Shown here in pieces: positions 1-5,056 of a stretch of DNA of 8,355 nt (position 1 is the stretch's first letter; the number at the start of each line of letters is the position of its first letter). Below the pieces are notes generated by a model. That model searched no databases. It was not told the origin of the DNA and saw nothing but the letters and a program-made list of their open reading frames with translations. Source of the DNA: Rhodospirillales bacterium. Lineage in GTDB: Bacteria > Pseudomonadota > Alphaproteobacteria > Acetobacterales > Acetobacteraceae. Position numbers and translations under genes: made by a program. Where the stretch lies: NCBI GenBank assembly GCA_015654825.1, contig JAATGE010000361.1, forward strand, positions 1 to 8,355, read 5' to 3'.

Positions 1-21
1 CCGACCGAATCAACAGGTTCG

Positions 22-35
22 AAGGACTTGTCCTT
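22..35. repeat. Small perfect inverted repeat downstream of flhB
   Basis: AAGGAC and GTCCTT form a 6-bp perfect stem around a TT loop. It lies about 65 bases past the flhB stop codon, just beyond the stronger hairpin at 45-65. Together they could form the 3' end of the flhB transcript, but neither is followed by a clear T-run on the minus strand. Confidence 0.35.
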
Positions 36-44
36 AGCTTTGGT

Positions 45-65
45 CCAGGGGGTAGAGCCCCCTGG
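45..65 (-). terminator. GC-rich hairpin downstream of flhB, possible terminator
   Basis: CCAGGGGG at 45-52 and CCCCCTGG at 58-65 form a perfect 8-bp GC-rich stem with a 5-base loop. It lies 35 bases beyond the flhB stop, where transcription of the minus-strand operon would end. No T-run follows the stem on either strand, so it may act as an RNA-stabilising 3' structure or a dispersed palindrome rather than a classical intrinsic terminator. The stem is seen directly; the role is inferred. Confidence 0.45.
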
Positions 66-100
66 CCTTCTTGATCGGCCACCGTCCAACTCCAGCCGCG

Positions 101-1147
101 TCACAACGCGGGCCGGGTGCGGAGGCGCCAGATGTAGGCTACGATTTCGGCCACTGCCTTGAAGTGTTCCACCGGAATTTCCGTGTCGATTTCGACACGG
201 TATAATGCGCGTGCCAGGGGTGGGTTTGCAACCATAGGTATACGGTGCTCGCGCGCTTCTTGCCGAATGCGATCGGCGACGTCGTCCGCGCCCTTCGCCA
301 CCACGCGCGGCGCGCTCTTGGCGCCGCGTTCGTAGGTCAGGGCCACCGCGTAGTGGGTCGGGTTGGTGACCACCACGGTGGCTGTCTTGACCGCGGCCAT
401 CATGCGGCGGCGCGCGCGGGTGCGGGCGATCTGCCGTATGCGCTGCTTGACCTGTGGGTTGCCTTCCGACTCCTTGTGCTCGTCGCGTTGTTCCTGGCGG
501 GTCATGCGTTGTTTGTGGGCATGGCGCAGCCTTACCCAGAACATGTCGACCAGCCCGATTGCCAGCTGGGCGCCGGCCAGCAGCATCAGCAGGCGCGAGG
601 CTTCGGCGACCAGGCGGTGGCCGAGATAGGCGGGTGGCCAGCGCGACGCGACGGCAAGGCTCGGCAGCACGCGGCGCAGCGCCATCCACAGCGCGAACGA
701 CAGCACCGACAATTTTGTCAGCGATTTGGCGGCCTGCATCAGCGTCTCGGGTGAGAGCATGCGCTTCACGCCCTTCATCGGGCTGACGCGCGATATGTCC
801 GGTTTCAGGGCGGCGAGGCGAACCAGGAAGCCGGTCTGCAGGAACGTGGCGGCGATGACGCAAGCGGTCGCGCCGATCGCGGTCGGCAGGGCGGCGCGCA
901 ACAGCGTGCCCATTGCGGACCACAGCGCGGTGCCGCTATCCGCGCCGCCGTGCCGCAGCATGGCGGCGAACCAGGTGGCCGGCGCGGAACCCGCGGCGCC
1001 GATCTGCGACGCCAGCACCGCGCTGCCGCCGGCGAGGCCGGCCAGCAGGTTCAGTTCCTTGCTGATTGGCACATCGCCTTGCTCGCGCGCCTTTTCCAGG
1101 CGTCGGGCCGAGGCGGTTTCCGTGCGGTCTTCGGACGACTCGCTCAT
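101..1147 (-). CDS. flhB: Flagellar export-gate protein and specificity switch FlhB
   Basis: FlhB is an inner-membrane part of the flagellar type III export apparatus. Its cytoplasmic domain autocleaves and switches export from rod/hook to filament substrates. The 348-residue protein begins with the charged family N-terminus (SSEDRTETASARRLEKAREQG), followed by hydrophobic segments at roughly residues 35-50, 85-110, 140-165 and 180-205. Then come a basic, charged linker (HKESEGNPQVKQRIRQ) and the autocleavage motif NPTHYAVAL, with the scissile Asn262-Pro263 bond. The length is a little below the E. coli protein because the C-terminal tail is short, as is common in Alphaproteobacteria. The ATG directly abuts the fliR TGA, so translation is probably coupled. 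It is the last gene of the minus-strand flagellar arm. A virulence-type (SctU) homologue is unlikely because rod and fliE genes are adjacent. Confidence 0.97.
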   Translation of the reverse strand: MSESSEDRTETASARRLEKAREQGDVPISKELNLLAGLAGGSAVLASQIGAAGSAPATWFAAMLRHGGADSGTALWSAMGTLLRAALPTAIGATACVIAATFLQTGFLVRLAALKPDISRVSPMKGVKRMLSPETLMQAAKSLTKLSVLSFALWMALRRVLPSLAVASRWPPAYLGHRLVAEASRLLMLLAGAQLAIGLVDMFWVRLRHAHKQRMTRQEQRDEHKESEGNPQVKQRIRQIARTRARRRMMAAVKTATVVVTNPTHYAVALTYERGAKSAPRVVAKGADDVADRIRQEAREHRIPMVANPPLARALYRVEIDTEIPVEHFKAVAEIVAYIWRLRTRPAL

Positions 1148-1921
1148 TCAGCCGCCGGGAAGGGCGGCGAATGCCTCCCCGGCGGCGCGCGCCCAGAACT
1201 GCACCAGTCCACCGGCGAGCAGGCTGAGCAGCAGCAGCCCGCCCAGCACCTGGCCCGGCAATGCCGCGAAATAAATCTGCAGCTGCGGCACCAGGCGCGA
1301 CAGCAGGCCTAGTCCGACCTGCCAGATCGCACCCACCAGCACGAACGGCGCCGCCAGCCGCAGGGCGAGCCCCATGTGCGCCGCGACGGCGCGCAGCACG
1401 ACCTCCATCAGGTCGTCGCCGGGCGGCAACTGGCCTGGCGGCAAAACAGCGTAGCTGCCGGCGAGCGCCTGCAGCGGCAGCACGTAAAGCCCAGTGCCGA
1501 ACATCAGCACCGGCACCGCGATGCCGAACAGCAGCCCCAGGCTTGCCGTTTGCGCGCCGAAATTCTGGTCCGGCTGCAGCACGCTGGAAAGCCCGGTCGA
1601 GAGCGAAATGATTTGCCCGGCCGCGGGCAGCGCCAGCGCCGCCAGCCGCGCCAGCCAGCCGAGAATCCCGCCGGCCAGCAACTCGCCCGCGAGCAGGCCT
1701 GCCAGATGCACGAAATCGTCGGGCATTTTCGGCAAATGCGGCGCGACCGCGGGCACCAGCAGCACCGTCAGCGCCACCGCCATGCCGACGCGCAGCGTCT
1801 GCGGCGGGCCGTCCTCGGCAAAACCCGGCAGCAGCATGATCGCGGCGCCGCAGCGGCACAGCACCATCGTGAACGCGAACGACCAGGCCAGCAACTGCTG
1901 GGTTAATGCCGGATCCGCCAT
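1148..1921 (-). CDS. fliR: Flagellar export-gate protein FliR
   Basis: FliR assembles with FliP and FliQ into the helical core of the flagellar export gate at the base of the basal body. The 257 residues are hydrophobic almost throughout and end in a family-like C-terminal part (PQLQIYFAALPGQVLGGLLLLSLL). Other family features include an early cysteine/arginine segment followed by LPGF (about residues 22-34) and the QIISLSTGLSSVLQPD stretch near residues 100-118, which corresponds to the conserved region preceding N/D-P in other FliR proteins. The length is normal for the family. The ATG lies four bases after the fliQ stop, and the TGA touches the flhB ATG, so it is the middle gene of a tight fliQ-fliR-flhB unit. 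Confidence 0.95.
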   Translation of the reverse strand: MADPALTQQLLAWSFAFTMVLCRCGAAIMLLPGFAEDGPPQTLRVGMAVALTVLLVPAVAPHLPKMPDDFVHLAGLLAGELLAGGILGWLARLAALALPAAGQIISLSTGLSSVLQPDQNFGAQTASLGLLFGIAVPVLMFGTGLYVLPLQALAGSYAVLPPGQLPPGDDLMEVVLRAVAAHMGLALRLAAPFVLVGAIWQVGLGLLSRLVPQLQIYFAALPGQVLGGLLLLSLLAGGLVQFWARAAGEAFAALPGG

Positions 1922-1925
1922 TGCG

Positions 1926-2198
1926 TTATTGGCCGCCGATCAGCACCAGCTTGGCAAACGTTTCGTGCATGTAGTCGGCCATCGTGCGCGCCAGGAACGG
2001 GCCGGCGACATACCCGGCGGCCATGGTGGCGCAGAGTTTCGGCAGAAACGACAGCGTGCTGTCGCTGATTTGGGTAATTGCCTGAAAGATCGCCGTCGCC
2101 ATGCCGGAGACGAGCGGCGCCAGCAGCAGCGGCGCACAGAGTTTGAGCGTCGTCAGCATCGCGAGGTGGAATACCCCGCTTACATCCAGTTCGTGCAT
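1926..2198 (-). CDS. fliQ: Flagellar export-gate protein FliQ
   Basis: FliQ is a small two-helix membrane protein of the flagellar export gate, present in several copies around the FliP-FliR core. The 90-residue product has the normal length and two hydrophobic helices at about residues 11-38 and 53-80. Between them is the conserved segment GMATAIFQAITQISDSTLSFLPK, which corresponds to the family hairpin (G-x-x-x-A-x-x-Q-x-T-Q-I-x-x-x-T-L-x-F-x-P-K). The ATG at 2198 has a good ribosome binding site. It is the first gene after a 209-base gap that follows fliE, so fliQRflhB could have its own promoter or be limited by read-through from fliE. Confidence 0.95.
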   Translation of the reverse strand: MHELDVSGVFHLAMLTTLKLCAPLLLAPLVSGMATAIFQAITQISDSTLSFLPKLCATMAAGYVAGPFLARTMADYMHETFAKLVLIGGQ

Positions 2199-2204
2199 GA
2201 AACG

Positions 2205-2211
2205 CTCCCTT
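2205..2211 (-). promoter_or_regulatory. Ribosome binding site of fliQ
   Basis: On the minus strand AAGGGAG lies six bases before the fliQ ATG. It is one of the best Shine-Dalgarno matches in the flagellar arm and fixes the fliQ start. A strong site here fits fliQ starting translation independently, unlike the coupled genes after it. Confidence 0.7.
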
Positions 2212-2305
2212 GGCTGAGCGGAGCAGCCGCGCTTGGGAGAATGGAGCCACGCGAGTTAACGGGTTGCATCACCGTAGGCCGCGAGAGAACTAAGGCAGAT
2301 TAACT

Positions 2306-2358
2306 AAAGTTTTAAAAAACAAGAAGTGCTTCTTTTTGAAAAAAGAAGCAAAAACTTT
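2306..2358. terminator. AT-rich nested hairpin, probable bidirectional terminator or attenuator
   Basis: An inner stem pairs GCTTCTTTTT (2328-2337) with AAAAAGAAGC (2340-2349) perfectly over 10 bp, leaving only GA as the nominal loop. An outer stem pairs AAAGTTTT (2306-2313) with AAAACTTT (2351-2358). Both sides are flanked by T-rich sequence in the sense of transcription: CTTCTTGTTTTTT on the minus strand and TTTTGTTTATTTTTC on the plus strand. On the minus strand it lies 49 bases past the fliE stop, as expected for a terminator. A competing pairing is also possible between AAGAAG (2321-2326) and CTTCTT (2329-2334). I recall similar AT-rich palindromes dispersed in acetic acid bacteria, but could not check that here. 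Confidence 0.65.
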
Positions 2359-2407
2359 TGTTTATTTTTCTTGGATTGTGTTGATCGCGAATCCTGGCGA
2401 ACGAACT

Positions 2408-2725
2408 TTAGATCGGCATTTTGATGATGTCCTGATATGCCTGGATCATTCGGTCACGTACCGCTACCGTGGTTTGCAGCGCCAGCTGGGCACGCGAGAC
2501 TGCGGTTACCACGGACGTCAGGTCGCCGTGACCGGATATCGCTTGCGCGGCTTGCGCATCGGCCTGCTTGCCGGTGGAGACAACGCCTTCCAGGGCGCGG
2601 TTCAGCAGCGCGGAAAAATCGTGCCCGCCGCTGCCGGCGATCGCGCCGCTGTCGACGCTCTGATACGCCTTGATGGCGCCCGACGTCCCAATGGAAATCC
2701 CGCCGATCGGCATTGCGTTGGTCAT
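2408..2725 (-). CDS. fliE: Flagellar hook-basal body protein FliE
   Basis: FliE joins the MS ring to the proximal rod and is among the first substrates of the flagellar export gate. The 105-residue product matches the family length. It has a poorly conserved N-terminal half and the diagnostic C-terminus ALQTTVAVRDRMIQAYQDI ending in KMPI, equivalent to the FQTMVQVRNKLVEAYQEI region of other FliE proteins. No cleavable signal is present, as expected for a type III substrate. Its ATG overlaps the flgC stop in an ATGA arrangement, so translation is probably coupled. An AT-rich hairpin follows 49 bases after its stop. Confidence 0.95.
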   Translation of the reverse strand: MTNAMPIGGISIGTSGAIKAYQSVDSGAIAGSGGHDFSALLNRALEGVVSTGKQADAQAAQAISGHGDLTSVVTAVSRAQLALQTTVAVRDRMIQAYQDIIKMPI

Positions 2726-3129
2726 TTCAGCAAATCGATCACGCGCGTCAGCATGCTGCGCGAGGCCTGCATGACGTTGAGGTTGGCGCTGTAACTGCGC
2801 TCCGCCTCACGCATGTCCATCATTTCGACGAAACTGTTCACGTTCGGCATTCGCACATATCCAGTGGCATCCGCGGCGGGGTTTGAGGGATCGAATTTCT
2901 GCGGAAACGCCGAGGCGTCCGTCGTCACCGCCTTGACCCGCACCGCCTGCGCGCCCAGGTCGCGATCCAGCACATTCTCGAATTGAACCGTCTTGCGCCG
3001 GTACGGCGTCGCACCCGGCGTGGAGCCGGCGCTATCCTGGTTGGCGATGTTTTCGGCAATCACGCGCAGACGCTCGGTCTGTGCCGCCATGCCGCGGGCG
3101 GAAATGGTAAGTGCCTGTGCCAGGTCCAT
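2722..3129 (-). CDS. flgC: Flagellar proximal rod protein FlgC
   Basis: FlgC is one of the proximal rod proteins in the periplasm, secreted through the flagellar export gate. The 135 residues carry the rod N-terminal motif, ending in VIAENIANQDSAGSTPG (about residues 24-40), then PYRRKTVQFENVL. The C-terminal rod helix, YVRMPNVNSFVEMMDMREAERSYSANL, runs on to the conserved VMQASRSMLTRVIDLL. Length and both terminal motifs are normal. AAGGGG nine bases before the ATG supports this start. It lies six bases after the flgB stop and overlaps fliE by four bases. Confidence 0.97.
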   Translation of the reverse strand: MDLAQALTISARGMAAQTERLRVIAENIANQDSAGSTPGATPYRRKTVQFENVLDRDLGAQAVRVKAVTTDASAFPQKFDPSNPAADATGYVRMPNVNSFVEMMDMREAERSYSANLNVMQASRSMLTRVIDLLK

Positions 3130-3135
3130 GAATGA

Positions 3136-3507
3136 CTACCCCTTGCCGAGCGCGCTGAGATAAAGGCCCATGTAGCTCTTCCATAAATTGCCGACCAACG
3201 CGCTGTCCGTCTCGTCCTTCGCGACCTTGGTCAGTTCGTTCTCGATATTCACCGCATTGCCGTCCGGCGCCCTTTCCGACCGCATTTCAGTAATCACCGA
3301 TGCTTCGCCGGCCCTTCCGGACAGGTGCATCGAATTGGTGACCGAAGGCGCCACCGGCGCCGCGCCCAGCAGCTTCTCGAACGGCGACATGTCGCGCGCC
3401 CGATACGAAGGCGTATCCGCATTGGCGATGTTCTGCGCCAGCACGCGCTGCCGCTGGTCGATCCACTCCAGGCGCCTTTCCGCCAACGCAAACAGATCCG
3501 CCGCCAT
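3136..3507 (-). CDS. flgB: Flagellar proximal rod protein FlgB
   Basis: FlgB is a proximal rod protein exported by the flagellar type III system. It has the family N-terminal helix and motif (FALAERRLEWIDQRQRVLAQ, then NIANADTPSYRARDM) and a C-terminal helix (NLWKSYMGLYLSAL). I chose the ATG at 3507, giving 123 residues. It is preceded by GGGGGA three bases upstream and yields a start (MAADLFALAERR) of typical family length. A TTG at 3522 would add five residues (MGGGS) but has no ribosome binding site. It is the first gene of the minus-strand arm and faces the divergent plus-strand arm across about 100 bases. Confidence 0.95.
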   Translation of the reverse strand: MAADLFALAERRLEWIDQRQRVLAQNIANADTPSYRARDMSPFEKLLGAAPVAPSVTNSMHLSGRAGEASVITEMRSERAPDGNAVNIENELTKVAKDETDSALVGNLWKSYMGLYLSALGKG

Positions 3508-3547
3508 CGATCCCCCGCCCAAACTGGCCAGCAGCCATTTACCGAGA

Positions 3548-3562
3548 GTTTCGTAAAGAAAC
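3548..3562. promoter_or_regulatory. Dyad GTTTC-N5-GAAAC in the divergent region, possible operator
   Basis: GTTTC (3548-3552) and GAAAC (3558-3562) form a perfect 5-bp dyad with a GTAAA spacer. It lies immediately downstream of the tentative flgB -10 element, a place where a repressor or activator dimer could act on flgB. A chance dyad of this size is quite possible. Confidence 0.25.
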
Positions 3563-3598
3563 AGTGTACCGCACAGCGCACCGATTTCTTAACCGTCG

Positions 3599-3611
3599 CA
3601 CGGCTACCGTG
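3599..3611 (+). repeat. Small hairpin just before the start of the 90-residue gene
   Basis: CACGG (3599-3603) and CCGTG (3607-3611) pair perfectly with a CTA loop, ending four bases before the ATG at 3616. It takes the place where a ribosome binding site would be expected, and no AG-rich Shine-Dalgarno is visible there. It could restrict initiation, or the mRNA could be leaderless; both are inference. Confidence 0.3.
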
Positions 3612-3615
3612 ACGC

Positions 3616-3888
3616 ATGTTCGCGGCCGAAGCTGAACCCGATGTGCCGCCCGAGCGCCTGGTGACGCTCGCAGAACGGCTGATCCGTACCCTCGCCGTCG
3701 GCCGCGCGCTCGTCGTCTCCGGCCGCACCGTCGACATGAGCGGCATCCAGGACGGCATCGGCGTCCTGTGCGCCAAAACACTCGATCTCTCGCACCGGCA
3801 GGGACGCCTGATGCTGCCGTCCCTGCTCGAGCTCGCGGCGCAGGTCGACAGCCTGACCCAGGCGATGCGCCGGCCGGCCTCGTTCTAA
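3616..3888 (+). CDS. Uncharacterised 90-residue protein upstream of fliO
   Basis: I do not recognise this protein. It is short, soluble by sequence, and lacks a signal peptide or membrane segment. It is leucine- and alanine-rich and probably helical, with a core that reads LVTLAERLIRTLAVGRALVVSGRTVDMSGIQDGIGVLCAKTLDL (about residues 15-60) and a final helix LLELAAQVDSLTQAMRR. The in-frame codon two triplets before the ATG is a stop, so the start cannot lie further upstream; no Shine-Dalgarno is visible. Its TAA overlaps the fliO ATG by one base, which puts it in the fliO-fliP translation unit. That context and the coding bias argue for a real gene with a flagellar role, perhaps a small cytoplasmic accessory or chaperone-like factor. 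That role is a guess. Confidence 0.75.
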   Translation: MFAAEAEPDVPPERLVTLAERLIRTLAVGRALVVSGRTVDMSGIQDGIGVLCAKTLDLSHRQGRLMLPSLLELAAQVDSLTQAMRRPASF

Positions 3889-4151
3889 TGGTCGACGGCG
3901 GCCTGTTGCTGCGTGCCGCCGCGTCGCTCGTCGCAGTGCTGGTCATGGCCGTGCTGGCGGGCCGCCTGGTCCGCGCCCGCCTCCGCCTGCCATCCCCGCA
4001 TCCCGGCGCGCTGCGCCTGCGCGCTACCCTGGCACTCGATACGCGGCGCCGCCTGCATCTGGTCGATACCGAGGCCGGCACCGTGCTGATCCTGACCGGT
4101 GGCGCCACCGACTGCCTGCTGCCGTGGCCCACGCCCGGCACCACGCCATGA
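3888..4151 (+). CDS. fliO: Short flagellar biosynthesis protein FliO
   Basis: FliO is a membrane protein that helps the FliP ring assemble in the flagellar export gate. The 87-residue product has one membrane helix near the N-terminus (about residues 6-26, LLLRAAASLVAVLVMAVLAG) and a basic stretch (RLVRARLRL). The cytoplasmic beta-rich segment with RRLHLVDTEAGTVLILTGG (about residues 51-69) matches the conserved FliO pattern, in which the polypeptide returns to a G-G turn and an LLPW-like end. It is shorter than the roughly 100-120 residues of many FliO proteins. The ATG at 3888 is within TAATG of the preceding gene, and its TGA overlaps the fliP ATG, which supports this start over a longer upstream reading. 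Position directly before fliP strengthens the assignment. Confidence 0.8.
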   Translation: MVDGGLLLRAAASLVAVLVMAVLAGRLVRARLRLPSPHPGALRLRATLALDTRRRLHLVDTEAGTVLILTGGATDCLLPWPTPGTTP

Positions 4152-4885
4152 GACGACTCCCGCGGTGTGCGTTGCTGGCGGCCCTCCTCACACCCGGCGC
4201 GGCCCTCGCGCAATCGCTCAACCTGGACCTTGGCCACGGCGGCGATCCGGGCGCGACCGCGCATCTGGTGCAAATCACCGCCCTGTTCACCGTGCTGTCG
4301 CTGGCGCCGAGCCTGCTGGTCATGGTCACCGCCTTCACCCGCATCGTCGTCGTGCTGTCGCTGGTGCGCGGGGCGCTCGGCGCCCAGGGCACGCCGCCCA
4401 ACATGGTGCTGATCGGCCTGGCGATGTTCCTGACATTCTTCGTCATGCAGCCGACCTTCGAACAGGCCTGGACCGGCGCGATCCAGCCGATGGCCGAAGG
4501 CAAGATGCCGGAAATGGAGGCACTGCAAAAAGCCGCGGAGCCGTTCCGCGCCTTCATGGTGGCCAACGCCCGCCCGTCCGACCTGCAGTTGTTCCAGGAA
4601 ATCGGCCACCTGCCGCCGGCGCCCGATGCCGTGCACCTGCCGTGGCGCGCGCTAATCCCCGCCTTCATGGTCGGCGAGCTGCGCCGCGCCTTCGAAATGG
4701 GTTTCCTGCTTTATCTGCCGTTCGTCATCATCGATCTGGTGGTGGCCAGCGTGCTGATGTCGCTGGGCATGATGATGCTGCCGCCGAACGGCGTGTCGCT
4801 GCCGTTCAAGCTGATCTTTTTCGTCATGGTGGACGGCTGGCGCATGGTCGCCGGCAGCCTGACCCAGAGCTTCCTGCCCGGCTGA
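4148..4885 (+). CDS. fliP: Flagellar export-gate protein FliP
   Basis: FliP forms the pentameric core of the flagellar type III export gate with FliR and FliQ. The 245-residue product equals the E. coli FliP length. It starts with a cleavable signal peptide (RRLPRCALLAALLTPGAALA, likely cut before Gln22), as FliP unusually does. It then shows family blocks SLLVMVTAFTRIVVVLSLVR, GTPPNMVLIGLAMFLTFFVM, LIPAFMVGELRRAFEMGFLL and YLPFVIIDLVVASVLMSLGM, ending in the VDGWRMVAGSLTQSF region. I chose the ATG at 4148, which overlaps the fliO TGA in ATGA, over an in-frame GTG at 4124 that would put eight polar residues before the signal peptide. The stop codon lies inside the second copy of a 23-base tandem repeat. 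Confidence 0.97.
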   Translation: MRRLPRCALLAALLTPGAALAQSLNLDLGHGGDPGATAHLVQITALFTVLSLAPSLLVMVTAFTRIVVVLSLVRGALGAQGTPPNMVLIGLAMFLTFFVMQPTFEQAWTGAIQPMAEGKMPEMEALQKAAEPFRAFMVANARPSDLQLFQEIGHLPPAPDAVHLPWRALIPAFMVGELRRAFEMGFLLYLPFVIIDLVVASVLMSLGMMMLPPNGVSLPFKLIFFVMVDGWRMVAGSLTQSFLPG

Positions 4886-4927
4886 CCCAGAGCTTCCTGC
4901 CCGGCTGACGCAGAGCTTCCCGCCCGG
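4859..4927 (+). repeat. Three tandem copies of a 23-base unit across the fliP stop
   Basis: The unit begins CTGACCCAGAGCTTCCTGCC and ends CGG. Copies lie at 4859-4881, 4882-4904 and 4905-4927; the first two are identical, and the third differs at two positions (C to G at unit base 6, T to C at unit base 17). Copy 1 encodes the FliP C-terminus (LTQSFLPG). Because 23 is not a multiple of three, copy 2 is read in another frame, and its TGA is the fliP stop. This looks like local tandem duplication by slippage or unequal exchange. Confidence 0.95.
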
Positions 4928-4953
4928 CTGGCGCCAGGCCGCGGCGTTTGGCC

Positions 4954-4974
4954 GCATGCGGGAGCGCCGCATGC
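4954..4974 (+). terminator. GC-rich hairpin downstream of fliP, possible terminator
   Basis: GCATGCGG (4954-4961) and CCGCATGC (4967-4974) form a perfect 8-bp stem with a 5-base loop, about 70 bases after the fliP stop. No T-run follows, so it is at best a weak intrinsic terminator or a 3'-end-protecting structure. A 10-base palindrome, CTGGCGCCAG, lies just before it at 4928-4937. Confidence 0.4.
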
Positions 4975-4992
4975 CGGGGTAGCGGGCCGGCC

Positions 4993-5020
4993 TTCCTAGC
5001 CCGGCAAAGCCTGCTAGATT
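4993..5020 (+). promoter_or_regulatory. Tentative sigma-70 promoter for the pepA operon
   Basis: TTCCTA at 4993-4998 and TAGATT at 5015-5020 are 16 bases apart, and TGC directly before TAGATT gives an extended -10 element. The -10 matches 4 of 6 consensus positions; the -35 is weak. It lies about 36 bases before the pepA ATG, in a locally AT-richer stretch after the fliP hairpin, where a promoter is needed. A weak AAGAGA ribosome binding site follows. Confidence 0.35.
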
Positions 5021-5056
5021 ACATCCACACAAGCCAAACCTGTTGAAAGAGACCTC

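Larger units (their letters stand above)
2199..2407. other. Non-coding gap between fliE and fliQ
   Basis: These 209 bases hold no credible gene. The fliE-proximal half (about 2300-2375) is strikingly AT-rich against GC-rich surroundings and contains the nested hairpin annotated separately. The fliQ-proximal half (2212-2300) returns to normal composition and shows no clear sigma-70 or sigma-54 promoter. It breaks an otherwise closely packed flagellar operon. Confidence 0.7.
3508..3615. promoter_or_regulatory. Divergent control region between the two flagellar arms
   Basis: This 108-base gap separates flgB from the divergent gene at 3616 and must hold, or lie close to, the promoters of both arms. 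On the minus strand a weak sigma-70-like pair is visible: TTAAGA (3592-3587) and TACACT (3568-3563), 18 bases apart, each matching 4 of 6 consensus positions. I found no sigma-54 -24/-12 element (GG-N10-GC in TGGC/TTGC context), although that class often drives rod genes in Alphaproteobacteria. The region is less GC-rich than its flanks. The promoter assignment is tentative. Confidence 0.4.

Noticed and set aside
2336..2794. Plus-strand frame of 152 codons starting in the AT-rich element
   Set aside because: It starts inside the palindrome, runs antisense to fliE and flgC, and resembles no protein.
3508..3522. TTG start for flgB adding five residues
   Set aside because: It has no ribosome binding site, whereas the ATG at 3507 follows GGGGGA and fits the family N-terminus.
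4124..4147. Upstream GTG start for fliP
   Set aside because: It would place eight polar residues before the signal peptide. The ATG at 4148 overlaps the fliO stop and gives the normal 245-residue FliP.
3539..4636. Open frame of 365 codons on the minus strand opposite the unknown gene, fliO and fliP
   Set aside because: It is a shadow frame in GC-rich DNA over three overlapping, well-supported genes.
101..4885. A virulence-type (non-flagellar) type III secretion locus
   Set aside because: Rod genes flgB and flgC, fliE and fliO are present, and no secretin, needle or translocator gene is visible.
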